NCBI GenBank assembly: GCA_014529385.2
Contig: CM043963.1
Span: 72,881,412 to 72,945,411, forward strand
Source: Adiantum capillus-veneris
Taxonomy: Eukaryota; Streptophyta; Polypodiopsida; Polypodiales; Pteridaceae
Length of the DNA stretch: 64,000 nt
Direction: 5' to 3'
A program made the position numbers and the translations under genes. Below are positions 1 to 11,019 of the stretch, one piece after another (within the stretch, counting starts at the first letter, position 1; each line of letters starts with the position of its first letter). The notes beneath the pieces are model-generated. The model searched no databases. It saw nothing but the letters and a program-made list of their open reading frames with translations, and was not told the DNA's origin.

Positions 1-778
1 CTCTGGGTCAAACCTGGCACATGGCGTACATCTCGCAACACATATAATGCACCACTTGGCAATAATAGTTTGACATCTCTTGCACCAACTATGTCATGCA
101 TTGAACCATTAGCTAGGCACACACGTCCAATCATACCACTACCATATGTGCTAAACCACTCACAACTTTGCGTGACATGAAATCTAGCACTCATATCTAG
201 TATCCAATGTGAAGGTAATGCGTCGTCAAAAACCGACATAAGAAAGTCAATAGTAAACATGGAAACCAAGATGATATCTCCATCATGCGTAGCCACATAT
301 GCTACATTTGCTCCCACGATATCCAAAGTGATAGCATCCCTCCTGTGCTGTCTCATGCGCTGTCTCATCCGCTAAAAAAAATGCCTACGTACATGCCCTG
401 TATGACCACCATGACAACACACAACATTTGTAAGTCTGAGAGATCATCCTTTGTTGTAGGCATCTCTCTAGACTCATTTGTGCCAAAAGCATTGCACAAT
501 GTTTGCCATAATCCTCTAGTTGTACATGCATCCAAACTAATGTGATAGACAGACTCACCAAGGTGTAACATGATCATCAAATGTGCAAGCTCATCCAAGT
601 CCTCCCACTCATCGTCAGTCATAGACTCTGGCCTGGCATCCATGCCCTGTAGTGGCAACACTTGGCCCAACTGAGTCAATGCATCATGCATACCTGCTTT
701 TCAATGCTCAAAGTTTGAACCATCAAACTTTGTATGGAAAAGCACAAACCCTGACAATGATGTACATGCCAAATCCAT
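1..778 (-). pseudogene. Ty1/copia gag-protease remnant (element A)
   Basis: Read on the minus strand from an ATG at 776-778, this matches a copia gag of the UBN2 type. After the FDGSNF start motif an in-frame TGA replaces the usual Trp (FEH*KAG). The stretch EWEDLDELAHLMIMLHLGES is typical of copia capsid, and a CCHGGHTGHVRRH zinc-knuckle remnant lies in a shifted frame near 380-410. From about 215 down to 1 it continues into the protease and pre-integrase region (WILDMSARFHVT, then VRHVPGL), where the catalytic DSG has become DMS. The element runs off the left edge of the window. It encodes no working protein; the family assignment is firm, the exact limits are not. Confidence 0.8.
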
Positions 779-2297
779 GGTGATAACCTGTGACAAGACC
801 AAGCATAAATAGATCAACTGATAATAGCCAAAGACTAGCTAACTCATACACCAAGCACTGTCAAAGTACAACATAAGCTGTCTAAGAGAAGTATCAACAA
901 ATATGCGACCAGTGTTATGAACAAGTGAGAAAAACCGCTCAAATGATGCCAAAAACTCGCTCTACTCCAAGAGCATTATGTGGTAATCGATGCAACTATC
1001 ATCAACAATCTCCCTCCTGAAGAGATTACCACATGTATGTCAAATGACATAATCCGGTGAGAAAACACTCTCACAATGCGATGCCAAAACACTATGGCAA
1101 AGCAACCACTGAGTACCAAATGCAATCAAAACACGATTGCAAACCATGCGCATAAACAAATACTTGCAAGAAAAAATCCGGCAGAGTTTGGGCAGTATTT
1201 GGCTATCTAACCATAATAACAATACATGCCATAAACATGCTCAAAACCATGAGCAAATCATGTGCAAAATTTGCACTCAAGCATACATGAGCTTCCCTAA
1301 AGTCTCAACTCTTCAAACTTGGAAAACAATCCTGTAATCCGAAACACAAAATGCATCAATCGTACTCTACAAGCGAGGCATATGCTAGCATAAACTTGGA
1401 TACAAACCAACCAAATTGTGGCACAAAGTGATGCTCAAAACAGCTGAAAGTCAGCCCATAAATTCCATTGCAAGCGAAGAATACCATCCACCGAAAAGTG
1501 CATATCATGTGCATCCACATGGCAACAAGCATCAAGCATGTACCAAATGTGTAGCAAATGAGCATCCAAATCAGCTGAAAATTCAGGTCACAATCATGCT
1601 GACAATGCTTGCAAAACTCTCTTCAAATCTGTGCACCACACTTTTTGAAAGTTTCTTAATCGCATCAGTCAATGCACATAACCTATGATGAATCCACTCT
1701 CGAATCGTGAGAGTCCACAAGAATGCATACATCCACAAAGTATTCTCAACGCATGCATAAATTTGTTGAAAATCTCAACCCATACTCTTTTACTGAGAGA
1801 AAAACATCAATGCGCAAAACAAGAAAATGAAAAATCTCAATCCGAGCTCTCCGAATGTAGCAAATCACCACAATATGCATACATAATCTTCAACTTTCCG
1901 AATACCCTGCAGCCGGTCAGTCTATATCTCTCAAGCCATTCAAAATTTGTAAAAACTTCCTTCTGTAAAGTTGTAGACCACACAAAAACGGTTAGAGAGC
2001 ATGGGAATGGACCTGAAATATGTTGTTTTTAAAGGTTAAAATAGATCTGTAAAAATTTGCAGCTGTGTATCCTAGACGTGCAGGCAGTCTGAGTAATGTA
2101 TCTCAAAATTGGTGAAGATTTTGAAAAAACTTTCTTCCGCAAAGTTGAAGAGGACAAAAAACCGATCAAAATTTCTAGAAATTGGCTTGAATGAAGATGT
2201 TTTGGTAGGCCAAAACAAATCTACAAAAACGTGCTGTAGTTTTTCTTCTTCTCTTTCTGCTTCCCCGTCGAGCTTCAATAGTGCTCCCAATCCCTGA
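779..2297 (-). other. Untranslated leader of copia element A
   Basis: About 1.5 kb lies between the gag start and the primer-binding site. I find no convincing gene in it. The short ORFs are unrelated to known families and the base composition is even. It is much longer than most copia leaders, so it may include unrecognised inserted sequence. Confidence 0.4.
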
Positions 2298-2309
2298 GCT
2301 CTAATACCA
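2298..2309 (-). other. Primer-binding site of copia element A
   Basis: The minus strand reads TGGTATTAGAGC, one base from the plant copia consensus TGGTATCAGAGC, which pairs with the 3' end of initiator tRNA-Met. It follows a ...CTTCA end of the LTR by two bases, exactly as in copia element B at 30,751-30,761. Confidence 0.7.
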
Positions 2310-2311
2310 GT

Positions 2312-2610
2312 TGAAGTGCGTGAGCGAGAGCGTGTGTGCGAGTGTGTGCAGCAATGGAGAAGAGAGGAGAGGAGGAGACCTTGTGTTTGTAGGGGCTAAA
2401 ACTCACTCTATACATGTGAACCCTCTTATTCTATTATGTACATAATGAATAAAAATAGTGGGTGGGCACCTGGCATAACCGGCCACATGGGGCTTTACTC
2501 CGACACACAAAGGGTGTAGAAAAGGAAATGGCCCCAAAGAGGAGCTATAGTTTTTCAATGGAAGGTCTTTCAATGAATAGGTCAAACTAGTATAGTAGTG
2601 AACCTGTTAT
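2312..2610 (-). repeat. 5' LTR of copia element A (outer edge uncertain)
   Basis: The inner edge is fixed by the PBS: on the minus strand the LTR ends ...CGCACTTCA. The outer edge is not defined because no second LTR is in the window. The region includes a possible TATA motif (TGTATAGAG) near 2,407-2,416 on the minus strand. Confidence 0.4.
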
Positions 2611-2666
2611 GAGACAAAAGTTTCAGAGTGTAGGATAGTCAAAAGTAGGCCACACAACTGATATTG

Positions 2667-2667
<1 letters not shown>

Positions 2668-2712
<45 letters not shown>

Positions 2713-2731
2713 GTGTGTGTTTGGGGGGGGG

Positions 2732-2775
<44 letters not shown>

Positions 2776-2790
2776 AGGAGAGAGAGAATC
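2668..2790. repeat. Compound microsatellite (GT)n-(G)n-(AG)n
   Basis: About 50 bp of GT with small interruptions, a run of G, then about 50 bp of AG. A shorter GT-AG tract stands at the matching place (41,365-41,392) in front of the intact phytocyanin exon 2, so this tract belongs to the duplicated segment. Confidence 0.9.
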
Positions 2791-3582
2791 TACACAAATT
2801 TAGTTTTCCCACCAGAATTTTTATAGCTACGTGAAGAAGAAGAAATGTAAACTATAGTTGTCATTTGCTTTTGGTGTAGAGTTTCATTATAGCCCAATGA
2901 ACATAATGTGGTTGAGGAGATGGAGGGAGAGTTTGAACAATGCACCACATCGAGCCCCATTGTCGTGCACTCGAGCGTAGGGCAGACCAGATTACATTAG
3001 AAAAAAGTGAAACTAGGTATTTTCTTTGTGGTGCCCTTAGCCATTGCCTGCAGGGATGAAGTTTCACATTGTAGTCTATTGACTTATTTCTTTGTTATAA
3101 ACTTTTATGGTTTTCATTAATCTCAATATATATGTGTTACACTTTTGACAAAGAAAAATCTCTTGAATTGGAAGAAGCAATCATAGAATAAATTGCCATA
3201 ATTTTACACCTTTTTCTTTGAATTTTTCCAGGACGACACTCCTTTGTTCACATTATCTCTCAAATGTATTTGATAGTATTTTTTGCAAGTGTGCTACGTG
3301 GGACAAGTGAAGATATGTTTCTTGCATGGTGTTTCTAAGCCACATTTACGTTTAATTAGAGTTTGAAGTATCTAGAGTATAGGTTTATTTTTATATACTT
3401 TCTTTCAAGTGCATGGAGATATATATTTGTTGGCACTGCCTTTCAGTAGAAAGGGAGGGTAAATGCCGAGGGAGTTACAACCTGTGTACAACAGAGCACC
3501 CTTCAAATTTTGTAAGGTATGTTTTATTTTTCTCATGTTTAATATATAGTCTCTTCTTATTCTTCTTCTTTGTATTCTTCTG

Positions 3583-3630
<48 letters not shown>

Positions 3631-3830
3631 CCCCACAATAGCAGTGAAAGGTAGTGCCAAAGTCTGTCTCTAGACGCCTTTTTTTTAATAAGAAAAAAAA
3701 AAAAGGTTTTATCCCCTTGTCTCCATTGTGCAAAAGAGGTTGGGTGATCATGGATGTATCACACCAAGTATGCTCCAATGGTGTGGGAAAGGCATGTGGC
3801 TTTTCAAGGACACATTAAGCAACATGTTTT
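2791..3830 (+). repeat. Dispersed duplicate of the phytocyanin 3' region
   Basis: This stretch is collinear with about 41,393-42,330: the intron end, exon 2, the 3' flank with TTTGATAGTATTTTTTG, and a block reading TTTTATCCCCTTGTCTCC followed by ATCACACCAAGTATGCTCCA. The copies differ by many point changes and by inserted tracts, including a CT run at 3,586-3,627. It is an old duplication, now about 38.6 kb from its partner. Confidence 0.8.
2875..3066 (+). pseudogene. Phytocyanin last-exon pseudogene
   Basis: Aligned with the intact exon at 41,487-41,689, this copy keeps the splice acceptor (TTTTGGTGTAG) and the coding core for HNVVE, EQCTTS, RYFLCGA and GMKF. It has lost one base near GCCCAATGAAC and has further frame changes near the copper loop (GCCTGCAGGGATG instead of GCCCTGCAGGAATG). 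No first exon is found upstream, so it cannot make a secreted copper protein. Confidence 0.75.
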
Positions 3831-3991
3831 TTAACACGTTACAAATGGACTCAAGTGACTATCACAAGAATATCATGATGTTTTTCCTTAAGATAGCCTC
3901 TAGGATTTCCACCAAAATGTCCACTCACCACTACAATATTAAATTTTCATGGTAGAGAACTAATAAGTAAGCCCCTTATAGGCTTGAGCAT
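3831..3991. other. Short unassigned spacer
   Basis: AT-rich sequence between the duplicated phytocyanin segment and the gypsy RT scrap. No gene seen. Confidence 0.3.
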
Positions 3992-4400
3992 ATGGAAGCC
4001 ATGGAAGTAGAACACAATCTTGTCAATTACTTAATTCATGGTTTCATCCAACCAAGCTCTTCATCATGGGCATCATTAATTCTTTTGGTGAAGAAAAAAG
4101 AGGGTTCTATGCGTATAAGTGTAGATTATCATGCTTTAAGTGCATTAACCCTTAAGAACAAATATTCTCTCCGAAAGGGGGCTGAGCTATTAGATTAGCT
4201 TAAAGGAGCTTATTTTTTTCTCTAAGAAATTTTTACACTCTGTATATCATCAAGTGTGTATACATTTAGCAACTATATCGAAGACTTCTTTTCATTAAAG
4301 TTTTGGGCATTATGAGTTTTTAGTCATTCCTTTTGTTTTAACCAACTGGCCTGCCACTTTTATGACTACTATGGATCATATACAATGACCATATTCAGGG
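3992..4400 (+). pseudogene. Ty3/gypsy reverse-transcriptase fragment
   Basis: The translation carries the N-terminal RT block of Ty3/gypsy pol: HGFIQPSSSSWASLILLVKK, then SMRISVDYHALSALTLKNKY, then LKGAY after a stop. Further RT scraps follow up to about 4,400 in other frames. The catalytic block is missing. It is an isolated plus-strand relic that belongs to none of the larger elements here. Confidence 0.75.
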
Positions 4401-4935
4401 AAAATGAAAGGAATTAGGCTAGTAACATTGATTGTAGAGGAATTAAAATGACATTAGTGACCATTTCATTAATTCTTAGAGAATTCCTAATGAAGATAGA
4501 GACGGAGTGCTTAATTGAATATAAAAATATAAAAATTACACCTAGTTAGCTTGGCATGAACAATACTTGTAAAAGAGAGAGAGAATTAGAGAAATTGACA
4601 ACAATTGAAGACCGGATTTACTTGGGGCCGGTCCCTTCTCCAAAAGGATTTTGTATTTTATGTTCTCCCATAAAGAGAGACTTGGTATAATACATTCTTT
4701 GTGCTCCTTGAGACCTTGTTGATTCCATGAAGATGGAAAGCTTCTTGCACCAGTATTGTGCCTAAAACAACAATTAAAGTTACTTGCAATAGACATGAAC
4801 TTGTCCCCTGCCTCAATCCCAATACCTCAACACCTTCAAAGGTGAAGAGAGCTTGTAGGGAGTGAGAAATGTAAAGAGGTAGAAGATGTAGTGAGGCGGT
4901 CCGGGGCGGGCAACAAGAGAGGCGACCTCTAAACA
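4401..4935. other. No gene recognised
   Basis: AT-rich sequence with a few short ORFs that match nothing I know. It probably includes internal sequence or flank of the LTR-like remnant that follows. Confidence 0.3.
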
Positions 4936-5800
4936 CCCCTCAAGGCTCCCGTGCTGCTCAATTGGGGCTAGGGCAACCACAAGCACAACACAACAACAAA
5001 CCCACAGCCAAACCTAAACAAGATAGGGGCACCACCTAGTTATGGTATGCGAACTAGGACGCAAGAGAGATTTTGTCACAACCAAGAAGATGCACCACAC
5101 AACACACACAAGCAACCTCACACCAAGACACACATGAAATGGACCAGAGAGAGGTAGAGCAAAGGGAAGAGAGAGAGGAAAGGATCTTGCGTAATACCTT
5201 ATTTGTGACTTGCAAATGGAGATGGTTCGTTATGATGCTATCATAGAACTTGTACAAAACTCACTCAATGCTTAGTGATTGCTAAACATTGCCAAAACAC
5301 ACACACACTGTATTAGGGTGTGGGAGACCTCTCACCACAATACCCTCTTACAATGGACAAAAAAATGGCAATGAAAAACACACTAAAACACTTTCTAAAA
5401 TCAAGATCAACCGATAAAAACTCAAAATACACAAGTCACCTTGAATTCACCAAACCGTATTGCACAAATGGAAGGACGAAGATTTGAACGTCAAATCACG
5501 CCTTTGATGCACCAAACCTCAATTTATTGATGATGAAGGAGCATATACAATAGTGGTTTTGAGATTTGTGGAACTCACGCTCTCTCACTTACAATGTGTA
5601 GCTTGAAGGATTCTCTCACACCAAGAGTGAAGCTCACAAGTGGTTGCTACACCTAAGTCTCTCCTCACGCATAGAGTGTTGGGGTGCTATGTGAGATATT
5701 GGAGGTTGTTTTACAAGAAGGAGAGGGATCTATTTATAGGTTGGAGACCCCTCATAAAGATTATTGGAAATCCTAATTTATAAGCTAACAAATCAGGATT
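4936..5800 (-). repeat. LTR-like remnant, minus orientation
   Basis: The box GGGGCACCACCTAG...CTAGGACGC at 5,025-5,062 is shared with the LTR fragment at 52,936-52,969 and, inverted, with both LTRs of gypsy F (ACTAGGTGGTGCCC). A minus-strand TATA box (CCTATAAATAGATC) lies at 5,728-5,741, as expected upstream of the R region. The termini could not be fixed. I read it as a solo or broken LTR of a family related to gypsy F. Confidence 0.45.
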
Positions 5801-5899
5801 ATGATTTTTTGAATATCAAAACATTGCGGGCCTTCTTTGTCTGCTTGAGTCATGGGTGTGGGCTCAAAAGAGAGCATTATTGATGGTAGATAAGGTGAA

Positions 5900-5918
5900 A
5901 GTAAGTAAGGAGAGAGAA

Positions 5919-5961
<43 letters not shown>
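5900..5961. repeat. (AG)n microsatellite
   Basis: About 60 bp of nearly pure AG with two interruptions. Confidence 0.9.
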
Positions 5962-5964
<3 letters not shown>

Positions 5965-7390
5965 TTACTATACACATGTCTTGAGGTGAGGTGTCTTTTA
6001 TGGTTAGGTCAATGCTATTTTGTGTTAGTATGTTAGTCGTTAGTAATCACTAGAAAGTTAATGTTACATTTACAATGGGTAGAGTGAGTTGATTTGATGA
6101 AGGAAGAGGGGTGAATTAAAAGAGAATCATTGAGATGGTGAAGCTTTGAAGAAGCTTGAACTCACCCTTGTGTAGATTGTGGAAAAAATGACCGCTGGTC
6201 TTCTTCTTCTTCTTCGCTTCTTTACGCCGCCGCCACGGTTGACCACCACGATGAAAAGAGGATTTGTTGATAAAAAATCCTCAATTTTCAAAAGTTATCA
6301 TGGTTAAGATGCTGAATTTTAGATATTTTTAGGAGAGGTAAATGAAATTGTAACATAGAAGCAATAGAGAGAGACATGGAGAGGGTGTATGTATGTAGAG
6401 GTTCATAAAAGAACTATAGGGTTGAGAGAGAAGGGTAATGGTGAAGAGGGTGGGAGAAGCCATGGAAATTGCATGTTTAAGTGAGGGAAGGAGAGGGAGG
6501 GATGTGTAAGAGTGAGTAGGTGTGTGGAAGGGTGAGAGAAGACTAAGGGCTACTTGTGAGAAAAGTGGGCAGACTGGGGTCCACTCAAAAAATCATAGCT
6601 CACCTCTGGTAGCTCCAAAAATCATGAAAAAATTTGAGGTGATTATTCAGAGCGTGGGCTACATTTTCTCTTTTGACCACCACTCCAAATTTGAAGTGGA
6701 GATAGGTGCCAAAATTCTCACCAAAAAGCCTATTTTTTATGCCTGCAAAAGTCTTTTAGTGGCCCCCTCCTTCGTTGAATTTGTACAATGCATCCAAGAG
6801 TGAGCCCCTCCTTTGTCATATTATAATACAAAGCATCCAAGTTGCCCTTGACCCATGCATGGAGGAGGATTATTGGTGAATAAAGAAATATATACATGGT
6901 GGGACTAGTGTATGGACTATTCATGGATTTTAGCTCAATGAGCACATGGTGTTAGAATAATGAGTAAAAATAATAATAAAAATATGGAGGAGTTATGGAT
7001 ATGGAAAGATATTGGAATCATATGATATGGTCCCTCCTTGAATTATTTTGGGTGAAAGAGAAAAAGGTATGCAAGTAAATAATATAATAAACGTAACCAA
7101 TGAGTAGAAATCAATTTTTTGTTTTCACGAGGGTGAGGGTGAAAATGTGGGAGTGATTTGTATAAAGGAAAAGTATGAGGTTAGAGTATGTACATATTGA
7201 CAAAAAATATAATTATGGTGTAAGAGGATGAAAAAAGGTGTACATAGGTTTAATAAAACACACGCCTAAGTAGAAACATTTAAATAAAATACCAAAATAA
7301 TTATAAAAAATCTCTATATTTAGGCCATATATACAATGAAATATTTACACACAAAGAGGCCATAATATACTTTTATTTTTATTTTTTTAT
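5962..7390. other. AT-rich stretch without a recognised gene
   Basis: About 1.4 kb with no ORF above 93 codons and no match to a known protein family. It ends in an A/T tract (7,370-7,401) at the edge of the gypsy 1 noncoding region. Confidence 0.4.
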
Positions 7391-9551
7391 TTTTTATTTT
7401 TGGCTCAACTAGCCCAGTGACTAGCTAGCTGAGGGTGCACCATGCTGAAGCCAACTGTTGATTCCAGTTTTTGATCAAATGGCCCTGTATCATTCTGCTT
7501 AGTCTATCGCAATAGACTAGGAGTTATGCTCAAATTATCCTCTTTTTGATCTGTGGTTCATTGTCTACCTTATTCTAGTTGATATAAGGTCCCTTGGCCT
7601 CTCACATGTGCATCTAGACTTTATCTGTCCTTGATACTGTCCTGTTCTCACTCTGAGTCGTCTATCAAGTCTATCTCCCCTTACCTTAAGAGTCCATCTT
7701 GTTTGAAATTTGGTGTAGCGCCTTCATATATTGTCATAAGCCTGCCCGTGAGAGGATTTTTGAAAAGGACCTCCCCAAGATAGATTAATGAGTCTATCGC
7801 GATAGACTAATAAGTTTGTCAAGGTGGAGCAATATTTGCAATTTTACTTGATATATGAGGTTAATAGGCCTAGTTAGTCCCATTGGTTAAGTCAAAATCA
7901 ATTTCCCCTCTTTCCATGTGTATTGGTGAGTCTATCGCGATAGACTCACTAAGTTGTCATTTTTTCCTCTTTTTGTAGTTTGTTAGTTCCCCTGGTGTTA
8001 GTAGGCTCTCCTAGACACACACATGAAGTCTTAACCAATTTGGAAAAGTGTACTCCCTGTTGGTAGCACTTAGCTATTTTTGGAGTCGGAGTAGACCACT
8101 TAGGTGATGGTCACCGTACTTTTTGGTCATTGTATGACTCAGGCTGAACTTTTCTTTCCTTTTGACCTTCCTTCGGAGCAGACGGTTGTTCTTTTGGTGC
8201 TTACATCACCAAGAACGATCATTTGGACGCTTTTCTGGCCTATTGTTGGTGTTTGTCCTCGTGGAAGTGCTTCTTCTTGAGTGGCAACATTCCAACTCGT
8301 AGTTGACATCCTTAGGATGTACCCTGTCAAATTTGGTGTCATTTGGTCACCTAGTTGGCCCGTTAGAGCTTTGTGCGCAGTCTTTGTCAGATAGAGACTC
8401 TAGGTCTAGCTTGGATTAAATTTTTCATGGTCTAACCCTTTGGTTGGTTTGTCGAGGTTATTGGCTTGCTACCTATGAGTTTTGGCTCATTTCCGATCAC
8501 TTTGGGTCAGCTACCCTTTTGTAGGCCCTGTGAAAGTAGGGTTTTCTAGGATGCTTCTTCTGCGCTATCCGGAGTCATAGGTTTGTTCCCTCAGCTATAG
8601 GCATTGTGCCTTTCAATTTTGGTTCCATTTGGTGGCCTCTAGGTCTTACTAACAACCGGTCTACAGTATGTGTGCACAGGTTGTGATGGTGGTGCTGGTG
8701 AGGTTTTGCGACTAACTAAAGTAAACAACACTTGGAGTCAGTGTTGACAAGCATACCTCTCATATCTCATGTCGATCTGGTGACTGTGCGCGATGGATGA
8801 GCTCTTGGAAGTCTCAGATGCTGTAGGGAGCTCTCTCTCTCTCACAATGGAAAATGACTCAAATGAGAGATTTCTTGGCTAGCCTCCCTATATGTGATCG
8901 AGGCTCCGACATGAAATTTTTCCATCTTTTACCTGTGGCCATAACTTTTTGCGAGATGTAGTTTAGGCTCGCAAATTTTCGGATTTGGACCTCGTTTGCT
9001 CCAATTCTACAATTTTTGCAGATTTCTCCTTTTGGAGGTCCCGTCATGATGGTGGCCATTTTTGCCCTGTCACCTTCGCACTCCATGTTTTTTATGTGTC
9101 TTCTTTACCTTGCTCTGATCAAGCGTCTCTTCTGTTGTGTTTCCATCTGGATTATGGATTTTTTTCTATATTTTTTGCTAGAAAATGGCTAAAATAAAGC
9201 AAATAAATCCCAAAATAGCCCGAAAATAGCAATTCTAACCTATATAAATATCAATGAATAGAAAAACACTTTGTAACGCACTTTTCTCTCGTCTATGTAC
9301 ATTCTCGCTCTCAATCGTCAACCTTGGCCTTTTTTTTTGGGCTGTTTTTTGAAGGTTTTTGGCCAGTTTTGACTCGCTTTACAGTATATACACATCCCTA
9401 GGGGTTCATATATGATCATTTGGTCCCCAATTCTGATTAATTATGAGGGCATATTCTTTCCCAAAAATCACACAATAAAACGCAAAAATTATTGAAAAAT
9501 CAATCACAAACATTGCCCTCTAATATATGACGTGAGTCCGCATTTGGAATG
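7391..9551 (-). other. Noncoding 3' region of gypsy 1 with short palindromes
   Basis: Downstream of the polypurine tract on the minus strand. It contains three copies of the palindrome AGTCTATCGCGATAGACT (7,501-7,518 with one mismatch; 7,791-7,808; 7,928-7,947), also found in the leader on the other side of the coding region. A minus-strand TATA-like motif (TATTTATATAGG) lies near 9,240-9,252. It may contain a diverged 3' LTR, but I could not align it with the 5' LTR. Confidence 0.4.
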
Positions 9552-9565
9552 CCTCCCCCCCTCCT
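9552..9565 (-). other. Polypurine tract of gypsy 1
   Basis: The minus strand reads AGGAGGGGGGGAGG, a typical plus-strand primer for an LTR element, 200 bp past the last ORF. The LTR start that should follow directly is not obvious. Confidence 0.5.
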
Positions 9566-9764
9566 GGTCGGAGTCCTCCCGGACGACAGGGTATCGTCAA
9601 GGGTATGTGTTGTGCATGGGCGTTAACTCGTGCACATGCAGGCCTTGTAAAGTAGCCCTATATGCATGCACAATCAATGCATTTAGAAAAAATTTATGCG
9701 GTGTAAGAGGAAGTTATAAGCGATACGCTTATTGGCATTCGTCAGTGAGGTTTCCTGTGGTAAC

Positions 9765-10199
9765 CTAAGTTGGCTGGCAGATTTTCTTGGCGATAAGAAG
9801 TTGTAATTCTGTCCCTTGTTGTTTAATGGTCTTCCAAGGTGTATGAACTTTTGTTTGTTCCTCCACTGAAGTCAATATGGTTGTATTCTTTGTTGCATGT
9901 TTTGGTTGAACTTTCTTTTGTTTCCATATCTTTTTGTTGACTTTGGTTACACAGATCCTCGTGTTTGTTGTCATTGATGCTACTTGTTTCCGTGTGATGG
10001 CTGTATGGTCTAGCTTGTCATTGACAGTTGTAGACAACTGTTCGTTAGTCTTCTTCGGCATCCATACCTGTGTTGTTGGCTCGTTCTGAATTGGTAATTT
10101 TGGACACCATACCAATATAGTCCATTGCGGATTCTTCTTGTTAATAATTGTTCTTCGAAGCTTTGCTGGCGTTGGGTGTTTTGTCTTTTCTTCTGTCAA
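9765..10199 (-). CDS. Distal part of the gypsy 1 3' ORF, unknown
   Basis: A 144-codon reading frame rich in Lys, Thr and Gln (PTPAKLRRTIINKKN, HTPWKTIKQQGTELQLLIAK). It overlaps the end of the protease-like ORF by 59 bases in another frame and may be its continuation after a frameshift. No domain recognised. It ends about 200 bp before the polypurine tract, so it belongs to the element. Confidence 0.35.
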   Translation of the reverse strand: MTEEKTKHPTPAKLRRTIINKKNPQWTILVWCPKLPIQNEPTTQVWMPKKTNEQLSTTVNDKLDHTAITRKQVASMTTNTRICVTKVNKKIWKQKKVQPKHATKNTTILTSVEEQTKVHTPWKTIKQQGTELQLLIAKKICQPT

Positions 10200-10947
10200 C
10201 TCCTTTACAAGAATTAAGATGTCTTGCTTGAGCCAAACTTGATATTTCCACCCTTGATGAAATTGTGCCTCGGGCTAGATCTGTACGTCGCACCCAAACT
10301 TGCCTAGTTCCCTGCATGATTGTTGGTTTTTGATAATACATTTCTTGCCATCCAAACTGTGATTGTTGTTGATTAGTGCGTTGGACATGTATTGACTCTT
10401 GTCTCCACATTGACATATATTTATCATATGATAAGAAGGGTTCTGAAAAGTTTTCATTTCTGAATAGTGCTTCATTAGTATCCAAATCAATGAATACTCT
10501 ATTAGCTTTCATCCACGACACTGCTAAGATACACGGCGTTGCTGATCTATTTGGTGGCAGCAGATGGAACTTATGAGTGTATGTGTGCCCCTGCACTGTG
10601 ATTGGTAACATAATAGACCACAACGTGGTCACCTCATCACCCGATGCTACTTTCAATCTGTGTGTATCTGGGAATTTCGTCATTGGTCCAAGTTTCTGAA
10701 AGAGCTCAAAGCTGATGACACTCAATTTTGCCCCAGTGTCAAGCAATGCATAGATTTCTACTTGTTCTGTGCCTACATATGATTTTATGTAAGGACTACA
10801 CCACGTATTTTCTAAAGTGTCAATGGTGCTCTCGTCCTGAGCCATAAAGTCTGTGATTGTCTTTGCTAATTCTTTGCTTTGTACATCCGCTTTGATTGTT
10901 TGGAATGTTGGAAGAGGATATTCTTCAGTCATCATTGGTGTGACCAT
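10141..10947 (-). CDS. Extra retropepsin-like ORF downstream of integrase
   Basis: An open frame of 268 codons that starts about 70 bases after the integrase reading frame ends. Residues about 60-165 look like a retropepsin fold: VEIYALLDTGAKLSVIS carries the catalytic DTG, and ATPCILAVSWMKANRVFIDL sits where the ILG-x-x-W flap-side motif is expected. The rest has no recognised domain. The element already has a protease between gag and RT (15,246-15,812), so this is a second one in an unusual place. It could be a captured host aspartic-protease-like gene or a duplicated retroviral-type protease; the low similarity to the first PR argues against a recent duplication. Confidence 0.6.
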   Translation of the reverse strand: MVTPMMTEEYPLPTFQTIKADVQSKELAKTITDFMAQDESTIDTLENTWCSPYIKSYVGTEQVEIYALLDTGAKLSVISFELFQKLGPMTKFPDTHRLKVASGDEVTTLWSIMLPITVQGHTYTHKFHLLPPNRSATPCILAVSWMKANRVFIDLDTNEALFRNENFSEPFLSYDKYMSMWRQESIHVQRTNQQQSQFGWQEMYYQKPTIMQGTRQVWVRRTDLARGTISSRVEISSLAQARHLNSCKGVDRRKDKTPNASKASKNNY

Positions 10948-11019
10948 CTTTATTGTCCTTAGAAACTGCTTTCGCTTAGCAATGCGTTCCTTGGCTTCTT
11001 GTTGTGCTTGGTCATGAAC

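Noticed and set aside
8859-9197. ORFs on both strands around 8.9-9.2 kb as possible small genes
   Set aside because: They overlap on opposite strands, have no family match and lie in the noncoding 3' region of gypsy 1.
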